Assembly (NCBI GenBank): GCA_021823875.1
Contig: JAKAMD010000172.1
Location: 1-7,432, forward strand
Origin: Pseudomonadota bacterium
GTDB taxonomy: Bacteria; Pseudomonadota; Alphaproteobacteria; Rhizobiales; Xanthobacteraceae
DNA: 7,432 nt
Reading direction: 5' to 3'
Shown: positions 1-5,569 of the stretch, piece after piece
Position numbering within the stretch: position 1 is the first letter of the stretch
Layout of the letters: each line of letters begins with the position of its first letter
Program-made: the position numbers and the translations under genes
Notes under the pieces: generated by a model
What the model saw: the letters and a program-made list of their open reading frames with translations, nothing else
Databases searched by the model: none
Told to the model about the DNA's origin: nothing

Positions 1-1525
1 TGCCCATGGAGCCGACCGCTTCCTCGCCGGTGGTGGCCATCGGCGTCATCAGGAATTTCACGTCTTCCTGGCTGTAGCCGAAGGCCTGCTGGCGATCGAG
101 CAGCGTGAGGTTGGACTTCGGCGAGTGGTTCTCGGTCGCCGGCAGGTCTTCCAGCACGATCTGGCTGTTGGCGAGCCATTCCTTGTAGGGATGGCTCTGC
201 GCCAGCGTCGCCTTCAATTCCTCGTCGGGAATGAGGCGGCCTTCGTCGAGGTCGACCAGCAGCATCTTGCCCGGCTGCAGGCGCCACTTCTTGATGATGT
301 CCTTTTCCGCGATCGGCAGCACGCCCATCTCGGACGCCATGATGATGCGGTCATCGCGCGTGAGCAGATAGCGCGCCGGCCGCAAGCCGTTGCGGTCGAG
401 CGTGGCGCCGATCTGGCGGCCATTGGTGAAGGCGATCGCGGCTGGGCCGTCCCACGGCTCCATCAGTGCGGCATTGTATTCGTAGAAAGCGCGCCGCTTC
501 TCGTCCATGAGCGGATTGCCCGCCCAGGCCTCCGGGATCATCATCATCACGGCATGCGCGAGCGAGTAGCCGCCCTGGTAGAGGAACTCGAGCGCATTGT
601 CGAAGCAGGCGGTGTCGGACTGGCCCTCGTAGGAGATCGGCCACAGTTTGCTGATGTCCTTGCCGAAGCGCGGCGAGGATACCGAGGCTTGGCGTGCCGC
701 CATCCAGTTGGTGTTGCCGCGCAGCGTGTTGATTTCGCCGTTGTGCGCGATGTAGCGGTAGGGGTGCGCCAGCGACCAGGTCGGGAAGGTGTTGGTGGAG
801 AAGCGCTGATGCACCAGCGCCAGCGCCGACTCGAAATCAGGATCGTGCAGGTCGGGATAATAGGTGCCGAGCTGGTCGGCCAGGAACATGCCCTTGTAGA
901 TCACCGTGCGGCAGGAGATCGACACCGGGTAATAACTGGCGACGCGCCGCTCGCGCTTCTTGTAGATGGCGGCGGAAATCTGCTTGCGCAGGATGTAGAG
1001 GCGGCGCTCGAACTCGCTCTCCGACATCTTCTTCTTGCCGAGGCCGATGAACACCTGCTGATGCACCGGCTCGGTCGGCTTCACCGATTCACCGAGCGTC
1101 GAATTGTCCGTCGGCACGTCGCGCCAGCCCAAGAGCTTGAGGCCCTCGCGCGCGATTACCTCGGCATAGATGTCGCGGATGATCTGCCGCCAGCTCTTCT
1201 CGCGCGGCAGGAACAGTTGCCCGATGGCGTACTGCCCCAGCGCCGGCAGGGTGAAGCCGAGCTCGGCAGCCTTCTTGGCGAAAAATTTGTGCGGAATCTG
1301 CACCAGGATGCCGGCGCCGTCACCCATGCGCGGATCGGCGCCGACCGCGCCGCGGTGCTCGAGATTGCACAGGATCCTGAGACCGTCCTCGACGATCTGA
1401 TGGGACTTCACGCCTTTGATGTTGGCAACGAAACCGACGCCGCAGGAATCCTTGTCGAGCGCCGGATCGTAAAGACCCATCGCCTGCCGCCCGACCATGC
1501 CGTCGCCGTCCTGTCGCTCGCTCAT
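1..1525 (-). CDS. gltB: Glutamate synthase (GOGAT) large subunit, N-terminal 508 residues, cut by window edge
   Basis: The large subunit of glutamate synthase takes ammonia from glutamine and delivers it to 2-oxoglutarate to make glutamate, the second half of the GS-GOGAT ammonium assimilation route in the cytoplasm. The visible part is the type II glutamine amidotransferase domain and the beginning of the central domain. The motif DSCGVGFVANIKG places the N-terminal nucleophile at Cys28, so a 27-residue propeptide would be removed, as is usual for this family. Other hallmarks are NLEHRGAVGADP (54-65), HQRFSTNTFPTW (239-250), AHNGEINTLRGNTNW (260-274), LDRNGLRPARY (376-386) and TTGEEAVGSMG (498-508). 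The start at 1525 is chosen because AGGAAGG sits five bases before the ATG. In-frame ATGs at residues 10 and 16 lack this site. About two thirds of the usual 1500-residue protein lies beyond the left edge, as would any gltD partner. The reading frame is intact. Identification is very secure. Confidence 0.97.
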   Translation of the reverse strand, partial: MSERQDGDGMVGRQAMGLYDPALDKDSCGVGFVANIKGVKSHQIVEDGLRILCNLEHRGAVGADPRMGDGAGILVQIPHKFFAKKAAELGFTLPALGQYAIGQLFLPREKSWRQIIRDIYAEVIAREGLKLLGWRDVPTDNSTLGESVKPTEPVHQQVFIGLGKKKMSESEFERRLYILRKQISAAIYKKRERRVASYYPVSISCRTVIYKGMFLADQLGTYYPDLHDPDFESALALVHQRFSTNTFPTWSLAHPYRYIAHNGEINTLRGNTNWMAARQASVSSPRFGKDISKLWPISYEGQSDTACFDNALEFLYQGGYSLAHAVMMMIPEAWAGNPLMDEKRRAFYEYNAALMEPWDGPAAIAFTNGRQIGATLDRNGLRPARYLLTRDDRIIMASEMGVLPIAEKDIIKKWRLQPGKMLLVDLDEGRLIPDEELKATLAQSHPYKEWLANSQIVLEDLPATENHSPKSNLTLLDRQQAFGYSQEDVKFLMTPMATTGEEAVGSMG

Positions 1526-1747
1526 CTCGCCCTTCCTCGCCGGACTCTGATTGGGCCGTCCGGCGCACCCACCTCGTCCGCAGCAGCGCACAACTGCCCC
1601 CGCGGTCCTTCGGCAATCTCATCTCATATGACGAGCAGCCTTGCCCAGCTTTATTGCGCCGTGGCTGCTCCTTTTGGGCGCCTTCGGTGCCCGCCCTCGT
1701 TCCGCACTCCGGCGAAGCGAAAAAGGCCGGCTCCGCGGCCGCCGCCA

Positions 1748-1770
1748 TTAGGACAGCAATGCTGTCCTAA
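1748..1770. promoter_or_regulatory. Perfect 23-bp inverted repeat upstream of gltB, probable operator
   Basis: Arms TTAGGACAGCA and TGCTGTCCTAA flank a single central A, giving 11 perfectly matched base pairs. It lies 222 bases upstream of the gltB start. On the gltB strand a weak promoter (TTGGCA, 17 bases, ATTGCT) would overlap it, which would suit a repressor, but this promoter is poor. No T-run follows on either strand, so it is not a terminator. The symmetry and length fit a dimeric transcription factor. I do not recognise the regulator. Confidence 0.6.
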
Positions 1771-1937
1771 CCGACATTGCCAAATTTTGCCCTGCCGCAC
1801 AAGGCTGGTCCACGCCTGAATTCAGGGCGCCATTCGCTTTGTTGCAGCGGGCGGCTCCTTCCAAGCAAGAACAAGACCAGCCGGCCTCGGTTCGCGCAAC
1901 CTCCTTGCTTTCGGGGGCGCGGGAAACTCGCGCCGGA

Positions 1938-1960
1938 TTAACCGTTTAACCTTCGATTAA
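1938..1960. promoter_or_regulatory. CtrA-like binding box (TTAA-N7-TTAA)
   Basis: TTAA at 1946-1949 and TTAA at 1957-1960 are separated by exactly seven bases, the classical spacing for the cell-cycle regulator CtrA of alphaproteobacteria. A third TTAA at 1938-1941 extends the cluster. Three such AT-only words in 23 bases are unusual in this GC-rich DNA. The box sits about 140 bases before the gene at 2101 and about 30 bases before a possible -10 (1991-1996). Binding is inferred from the motif only. Confidence 0.5.
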
Positions 1961-1990
1961 GGAAACAGGGGCGCCCGGCGGGGCATCCGC

Positions 1991-1996
1991 TATGCT
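1991..1996 (+). promoter_or_regulatory. Possible -10 element (TATGCT) for the gene at 2101
   Basis: TATGCT matches the -10 consensus at four of six positions. The CtrA-like box ends about 30 bases upstream, so a bound regulator would reach the -35 region, which itself has no good TTGACA match. That arrangement fits an activator-dependent promoter with a leader of about 100 bases. The evidence is weak on its own. Confidence 0.3.
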
Positions 1997-2100
1997 CCTC
2001 CGCGTAAGCGCGGAACGAGAGCCGGCACGAGCGACGATATTGAGACCTTCCCCGGTGCGGGCAATCCGAGCAGCGAGCGGCGAAGGCGCGGCGGTGAACC

Positions 2101-2571
2101 ATGGGACGGGCGAATTCGGTGAAACGGGGACTGACCATCGGCCTGGCGATTGCCGTGGCCGGCATCACCTATTCCTACGTTTCAGCGCGCTCGTTCAGGA
2201 GTGAACCGGCGTCTTATGTCGAGGCCCCCTCGCTGCGCGCTGAGCCGGCCTATGCCGCGGTGAAGCCGGCGTCCGACATCATCGCCAGCGTGCGCGAGAT
2301 GGGGCTGGCCCCCAACAGCGAGGTCCTGCGGCGTGGGCCCTATTACGTGCTGCACGCCTTGAACACGCGCGGCACCGAGCTGCGCGTGATCGCCGACGCC
2401 CATTTCGGCGACATCCTCTCGATACGGCCGGCGCTGCCTTCCGACCTGGCGCCGGATTATGTGCGCGCGCCCCGTATCATCCAGGTACCGCAGCCGGACA
2501 ACAACAATGGTGCGCGGCAAGATTCACCGCCGCTGCCGCGCCCGCGCGTGACGCCGCCGGGCGGCGGATAA
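2101..2571 (+). CDS. Membrane-anchored or exported small protein with PepSY-like core, function unknown
   Basis: A 156-residue protein with a positively charged N-terminus (Arg3, Lys8, Arg9) and a hydrophobic stretch at about residues 11-27. That stretch could be a signal anchor or an uncleaved signal peptide; I see no lipobox. A linker follows, then a PepSY-like stretch at about 58-110: ASDIIASVREMGL, then a beta-rich section with YYVLHALNTRGTELRVIADA and GDILSIRP. Small Rhizobiales proteins of this kind are common and mostly uncharacterised. The tail (about 128-156) is rich in proline, asparagine and glycine and probably disordered. The ATG at 2101 has only a weak purine-rich site before it. 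The gene stands alone, divergent from gltB, with a CtrA-like box upstream and a shared terminator downstream at 2733-2761. PepSY kinship is inferred from pattern and could be wrong. Confidence 0.7.
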   Translation: MGRANSVKRGLTIGLAIAVAGITYSYVSARSFRSEPASYVEAPSLRAEPAYAAVKPASDIIASVREMGLAPNSEVLRRGPYYVLHALNTRGTELRVIADAHFGDILSIRPALPSDLAPDYVRAPRIIQVPQPDNNNGARQDSPPLPRPRVTPPGGG

Positions 2572-2575
2572 GGAG

Positions 2576-2707
2576 CCTTGTCATTCCGGGACGTCCCGAA
2601 GTGGCGGGCCCGGAATCCGGATGTCATGGAGTGAGGTATTGCGTTGGCGCCGGGTTTCGGGTTCGTCCGCTCTTGCCCCAGAAGCATGGCGCCCCGGAAT
2701 GACAAGG
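2576..2707. repeat. Dispersed palindromic repeat unit, 15-bp terminal inverted repeats
   Basis: The outer arms CCTTGTCATTCCGGG (2576-2590) and CCCGGAATGACAAGG (2693-2707) are perfect inverse copies, enclosing about 100 bases. A nested pair, ATTCCGGG (2583-2590) and CCCGGAAT (2609-2616), forms an inner hairpin. Intergenic elements that open with GTCATTCCGGG and close with CCCGGAATGAC are, from memory, scattered in large numbers through Bradyrhizobium and Rhodopseudomonas genomes. It begins four bases after the stop codon of the upstream gene, so it would be part of that transcript's 3' end. It encodes no protein. Confidence 0.7.
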
Positions 2708-2732
2708 AACAAGACGAACAGGTGATAAAGCA

Positions 2733-2761
2733 AAAGCGCCCCGGAATTTCCGGGGCGCTTT
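2733..2761. terminator. Bidirectional rho-independent terminator between convergent genes
   Basis: AAAGCGCCCCGGAA pairs over 14 bases with TTCCGGGGCGCTTT around a single T. The plus strand continues with TTTGTT, and the minus strand with TTTTGCTTT, so it can end transcripts from both sides. It lies between the gene ending at 2571 (plus) and hsp20 ending at 2836 (minus), exactly where a shared terminator is expected. Confidence 0.88.
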
Positions 2762-2767
2762 GTTGAT

Positions 2768-2841
2768 GCGTTACGTCCTGAGTCAGTTACGCGATACGCA
2801 CGTTCGCTACGCGTTACGCACTTGCACGATGCGCGTTACGC
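2768..2841. repeat. Cluster of short GTTACGC-like repeats at the 3' end of hsp20
   Basis: GTTACG occurs at 2770, 2786, 2813 and 2835, with the close variants GATACGC (2793) and GCTACGC (2806), giving six degenerate copies in about 75 bases. Spacing is irregular (7 to 22 bases). The last copy contains the hsp20 stop codon (TAA on the minus strand, 2838-2836), so the array starts in the last codons and continues towards the terminator. No function is known to me. Confidence 0.55.
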
Positions 2842-3285
2842 GGCGACCTTGGTATCGATCACCTTGGCCTCACCGGCGCCGATCGGAATCTGGCGCGGCT
2901 TCTTGGCCTCGGGGATTTCGCGCGCGAGATCGACATGCAGCAGGCCGTTCTCGAGCTTGGCGCTCTTGACCACGACGTAATCGGCGAGCTGGAACACGCG
3001 CTCGAAGGCGCGCGCGGCGATGCCCTGATAGAGCACCTCGCCCTTCTGCTCTTCCTTGGTCTGCTTGGCGCCCTTGATCGTCAGCGTGTTCTCTTTCGCT
3101 TCGATCGACAGGTCGCCTTCGCCGAAGCCGGCGACCGCGACGGTGATGCGGTAGTCATTCTCGCCGGTACGCTCGATATTATAGGGCGGATAGCCCGGAG
3201 CGCTGTCGAAAGCGTCCATCATCGAGAACAGCCGGTCGAAGCCGACGGTGGAGCGATAGAGCGGGGAAAGATCGAAAGTACGCAT
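2836..3285 (-). CDS. Small heat-shock protein, Hsp20/IbpA family
   Basis: This 149-residue protein is an ATP-independent holdase chaperone that would bind unfolding proteins in the cytoplasm and pass them to DnaK and ClpB. The N-terminus MRTFDLSPLYRSTVGFDRLF is typical of the IbpA / class A rhizobial Hsp family. The alpha-crystallin domain spans about residues 34-125: PPYNIERTGENDYRITVAVAG, then the conserved signature AKLENGLLHVDL (109-120). The C-terminal anchoring motif I-x-I/V appears as QIPIG (132-136), which docks subunits into oligomers. The start at 3285 is preferred because AGGAGG lies eight bases upstream. A nearer ATG at 3290 is in another frame and gives no Hsp20 sequence. The leader looks like a ROSE thermometer and the promoter like an RpoH site, so induction by heat is expected at two levels. 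The gene is monocistronic. Identification is very secure; numbering among rhizobial hsp paralogues cannot be told. Confidence 0.96.
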   Translation of the reverse strand: MRTFDLSPLYRSTVGFDRLFSMMDAFDSAPGYPPYNIERTGENDYRITVAVAGFGEGDLSIEAKENTLTIKGAKQTKEEQKGEVLYQGIAARAFERVFQLADYVVVKSAKLENGLLHVDLAREIPEAKKPRQIPIGAGEAKVIDTKVAA

Positions 3286-3378
3286 GGCATAGTCCTCCTT
3301 CGTTGAGCGACATGCGGGCGGTCCGCCATCTGGCCGGACCGAGGGACCCGTAGCGCGCAGCCGCCAGGCGGCCTGCGC
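3286..3378 (-). ncRNA. ROSE-type RNA thermometer in the hsp20 leader
   Basis: The roughly 93-base leader folds into successive hairpins. The first (3378-3355) has GCGCAG paired with CTGCGC around an inner CCGC/GCGG. The second (3340-3320) has GGTCC..GCC paired with GGC..GGACC. The last (about 3311-3292) places TCGCT opposite the AGGAGGA ribosome binding site across a short AACGA-type loop. ROSE elements of rhizobial small heat-shock genes use a U-(U/C)-GCU segment as anti-Shine-Dalgarno, with mismatched pairs that melt at heat-shock temperature. UCGCU fits this. The location directly before an IbpA-type gene is the standard context. I infer the fold by eye; pairing energies were not computed. 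Confidence 0.82.
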
Positions 3379-3385
3379 TTAAAAA

Positions 3386-3414
3386 ATATGGGAAGGTTGC
3401 TTGACGGCCGCAAG
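3386..3414 (-). promoter_or_regulatory. RpoH (sigma-32)-type heat-shock promoter for hsp20
   Basis: Read on the minus strand, CTTG (3414-3411) is followed after exactly 18 bases by CCCATAT (3392-3386). This matches the alphaproteobacterial RpoH pattern of CTTG, 17-18 bases and CCTATAT or CCCATNT. Transcription would begin near 3378-3380, where the first leader hairpin starts. The spacing, motif and target gene agree. Confidence 0.8.
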
Positions 3415-3479
3415 GGTCCCCGGCCCTTCTCATAAGTCATTGAAATATATTAATTATAATTCTCCGCCCGGTGCGTGGA

Positions 3480-3507
3480 TTGAGCGCGCGGCAAGCCCTG
3501 CTATAAG
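3480..3507 (+). promoter_or_regulatory. Probable housekeeping promoter of the alpha/beta hydrolase gene
   Basis: TTGAGC (3480-3485), a 16-base spacer and TATAAG (3502-3507) form a fair sigma-70 type promoter. It would start RNA near 3514 and give a leader of about 30 bases before the ATG at 3544. A perfect TATAAT at 3455-3460 further upstream has no matching -35 at proper distance. Confidence 0.5.
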
Positions 3508-3543
3508 GCGCGGGCGCGCTTCGCTCCGGTCCCCGCGGCGTCC

Positions 3544-4491
3544 ATGAAACTCATCTCCATCCCTGCCAATCCGGTGCCCGACAATGTGGTGACCGGCGCC
3601 ATCAAGACCCGCGACGGCGTGTCATTGCGCTTCGCGCGCTGGGCGCCGCCGCCCGGACGCAAGGGCACGGTAGTGCTGCTGCAGGGCCGCGCCGAATTCA
3701 TCGAGAAATATTACGAGACCGTGCGAGACCTGCGCGCCCGCGGCTTTGCCGTGGCGACGTTTGATTGGCGCGGGCAGGGCCTGTCGGACCGCGCCTTGTC
3801 CGACCGGCGCAAGGGCTATGTGCGCAATTTCGCCCAATACGCCATCGACCTTGAGACCTTCATGGAGCAGGTGGCGCTGCCCGACTGTCCGCCGCCATTC
3901 TTCTGCATCGGCCACTCCATGGGTGCGGCCATCGCCATCCGCGCTTGTCACGACGGCAGCCGCTGGTTCGAACGCATGGTCATGTCGGCGCCGATGATTG
4001 GACTGCCGGCGCACCAGCATCTGCTCGGCATGGCGGCGCCGTTTGCACGTTTCATGCGGCTGATCGGGCGCGGCGGCGCCATCGTGCCGAACGGCAATGC
4101 CATGGTGGCGATCAATGAGCGCTTCCTCGGCAACCAGCTCACTTCCGATCCTGTACGCTTTGCGCGCAACGCGGCGGTGCTGGAAGCCTCGCCCGATCTC
4201 GGCCTCGGCCCGCCCACCATCGCCTGGGCCGATTCGGCGCTGCGCCTGATGAAGGAATTCGCCGTTCCTGCCTATGCCGGCCGCATCCGCCAGCCGATCC
4301 TTTTGATCGCGGCCGGTCGCGACGAGGTGATCTCGACGCCGGCGATCGAGACCTTTGGCAGCAATTTGCTCGCTGGCCGCCATTTGATTTTGCCCGGCGC
4401 CAAGCACGAAATCTTGCAGGAGCAGGATCTCTACCGCGGCCAGTTCTGGGCGGCCTTCGACGCCTTCGTGCCTGGAACGCCGCTGTATTAG
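3544..4491 (+). CDS. Alpha/beta hydrolase, lysophospholipase / monoacylglycerol lipase family
   Basis: A 315-residue serine hydrolase of the PldB/monoglyceride-lipase group (COG2267 type, Hydrolase_4 fold). The nucleophile elbow GHSMG gives Ser125. The acid is Asp260 in AAGRDEVIS and the base is His288 in GAKHEIL, so the catalytic triad is complete and in the usual order. LLQGRAEFIEKY (45-56) corresponds to the oxyanion strand, with QGR in place of the common HG, as is frequent in alphaproteobacterial members. FDWRGQGLSDR (73-83) is the next conserved block. No signal peptide is seen, so it is probably cytoplasmic or loosely membrane-bound. The substrate is likely a lysophospholipid or monoacylglycerol, but short-chain esters are possible. 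No clear ribosome binding site precedes the ATG. The gene is divergent from hsp20 and converges on hisN with a 34-base gap. Family is certain, substrate is not. Confidence 0.9.
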   Translation: MKLISIPANPVPDNVVTGAIKTRDGVSLRFARWAPPPGRKGTVVLLQGRAEFIEKYYETVRDLRARGFAVATFDWRGQGLSDRALSDRRKGYVRNFAQYAIDLETFMEQVALPDCPPPFFCIGHSMGAAIAIRACHDGSRWFERMVMSAPMIGLPAHQHLLGMAAPFARFMRLIGRGGAIVPNGNAMVAINERFLGNQLTSDPVRFARNAAVLEASPDLGLGPPTIAWADSALRLMKEFAVPAYAGRIRQPILLIAAGRDEVISTPAIETFGSNLLAGRHLILPGAKHEILQEQDLYRGQFWAAFDAFVPGTPLY

Positions 4492-4525
4492 GGCGCTCGC
4501 ATTTCCATCGCGCCCCGCTGCACCG

Positions 4526-5305
4526 CTAGCCGCGCAGCAACTCAATTGCGGCCTGGTGCACGCGCGCGTCACCCGCAACGATGATGCGTCCACCGCTTTG
4601 TGGTGGTCCGTTCTCCCAGGTGGTGATGATACCGCCGGCGCCGGCGATGATCGGGATCAATGCCACGATGTCGTGCGGCTTGATTTCGGTCTCGATGACG
4701 AGATCGATGAGGCCGGCCGCCAGCATGCAGTAGGCGTAGCAGTCGCCGCCGTAGCGCGACAGCTTGACGGCGTCCTCCACCTTGCGGAACCGGGCGCGGT
4801 CGGTCTCGTTCATCAGCAGCGGGCTGGTGGTATAGAGCAGCGCATCGGCAAGCGTTGCACATTCGCGCACATGCAGGTCGCGGTCGCCGGCCGGCCCGCG
4901 GTAATGGGCGGCGCCGCCGTCGCCGGTGAAGCGCTCCTTGATGAAGGGCTGGTGCATCATGCCGAATACCGGCTCGCCGAAGCGCATCAGCCCGATCAGC
5001 GTGCCCCAGGCCGGCATGCCGGAAATGAACGACTTGGTGCCGTCGATCGGATCGAGCACCCAGATGTATTCGGCGTCGCTGCCCTCGCTGCCGTATTCCT
5101 CGCCCAGGATGCCGTGGTCGGGGAAGGTCTTGCGGATGAGCGTGCGCATGGCCTGCTCGGCGGCGCGGTCGGCGGCGGTGACCGGGTCGAAGCCGCCGGC
5201 CTTCTTGTTGTCCACCGAAAGCGCGGTCCGAAAGAACGGTAGGATCGTCTCCCCGGAAGCGCTGGCGAGCTGGTCGACGAAACTGGCGAAATCGATGGCC
5301 GTCAT
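4526..5305 (-). CDS. hisN: Inositol-monophosphatase-family enzyme, probably histidinol-phosphatase
   Basis: A 259-residue Mg-dependent phosphatase of the IMPase superfamily. Metal ligands are visible: Glu69/Glu70 in ILGEEYG, Asp85 and Asp88 in WVLDPIDGTKSF (82-93), and Asp212 in KPHDIVALIPIIAGAGG (209-225). The last block is decisive. Ordinary SuhB/IMPase proteins carry a WD motif here, whereas the HisN-type histidinol-phosphatases of alphaproteobacteria and actinobacteria have K-P-Y/H-D-I-V-A-L-I-P-I-I. The likely reaction is L-histidinol phosphate to L-histidinol, the penultimate stage of histidine synthesis, in the cytoplasm. The length matches the family. The start at 5305 has a purine-rich GGGGCGG upstream. 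No other his gene is in the window, which is normal for hisN in this group. Activity on inositol phosphates cannot be excluded. The small RNA at 5570-5656 lies just upstream on the other strand, as in the family named after suhB. Confidence 0.9.
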   Translation of the reverse strand: MTAIDFASFVDQLASASGETILPFFRTALSVDNKKAGGFDPVTAADRAAEQAMRTLIRKTFPDHGILGEEYGSEGSDAEYIWVLDPIDGTKSFISGMPAWGTLIGLMRFGEPVFGMMHQPFIKERFTGDGGAAHYRGPAGDRDLHVRECATLADALLYTTSPLLMNETDRARFRKVEDAVKLSRYGGDCYAYCMLAAGLIDLVIETEIKPHDIVALIPIIAGAGGIITTWENGPPQSGGRIIVAGDARVHQAAIELLRG

Positions 5306-5499
5306 GCGTGCCGCCCCGGCTGGTTCTAAATAGGCGTATCGGAACCCGCAGACCCCGGCAACGTCGAGATGAGCGGAAAATGCATTGCACCACCCATCAA
5401 TGTTCCCGGTATTCCATGCATTTTTACCACAAAGCGTGTCCTTTCGGTCACGGATTGTGGCCGAATTGTTGAATCAACTGAAGAAATTTGATTTTCAGC

Positions 5500-5518
5500 C
5501 ATGCAAAAACTGCATGCA
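5500..5518. promoter_or_regulatory. Inverted repeat / NtrC-like site upstream of the small RNA
   Basis: CATGCA and TGCATG flank AAAAC (5500-5516). The same stretch also reads TGCA, nine bases, TGCA (5502-5518), which is the outer spacing of an NtrC site, although the inner CC and GG of that consensus are missing. It lies roughly 55 bases before the small RNA start, where an activator would sit. NtrC control is a guess prompted by nitrogen regulation of the Sinorhizobium relative. Confidence 0.35.
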
Positions 5519-5529
5519 ATTTTCCCCTT

Positions 5530-5563
5530 TTGACCTTGATTTTTGTGCGCCGCACTGTAAGTT
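5530..5563 (+). promoter_or_regulatory. Probable promoter of the suhB-type small RNA
   Basis: TTGACC (5530-5535) is a good -35 and is closely followed by a second candidate, TTGATT (5536-5541). The -10 is less clear: TAAGTT (5558-5563) lies 16 bases from the second -35, while CTGTAA (5555-5560) is 19 from the first. Either choice puts the RNA start near 5567-5572, immediately before the first hairpin. Confidence 0.45.
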
Positions 5564-5569
5564 ATTGCG

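Larger units (their letters stand above)
1526..2100. other. Divergent intergenic region between gltB and the PepSY-like gene
   Basis: These 575 bases hold no convincing gene on either strand; the open frames seen here are continuations of antisense frames over gltB. It contains the gltB ribosome binding site (1531-1537), the 23-bp inverted repeat at 1748-1770, a 12-bp palindrome CCTGAATTCAGG (1815-1826) and a CtrA-like box (1938-1960) with a possible -10 (1991-1996). The rest shows no recognisable structure. The long gltB leader suggests that its promoter lies 200 or more bases upstream of the start codon. Confidence 0.6.

Noticed and set aside
125..1819. 564-codon open frame on the plus strand
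   Set aside because: It is antisense to gltB, whose frame matches a known family throughout; the translation is low-complexity Arg/Ala/Leu-rich sequence typical of high-GC shadow frames.
1815..1826. 12-bp palindrome CCTGAATTCAGG as an operator
   Set aside because: A short palindrome with no promoter nearby; it may be chance, so it is only mentioned in the intergenic entry.
3219..3290. ATG at 3290 as the hsp20 start
   Set aside because: It lies nearer the ribosome binding site but is in another frame that does not give an Hsp20 sequence; the ATG at 3285 does.
3622..4593. 323-codon open frame on the minus strand
   Set aside because: Antisense to the alpha/beta hydrolase, which has a full catalytic triad; no recognisable motifs in the shadow.
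4556..5242. 228-codon open frame on the plus strand opposite hisN
   Set aside because: Mirror frame of hisN third-position GC bias; no domain or ribosome binding site.
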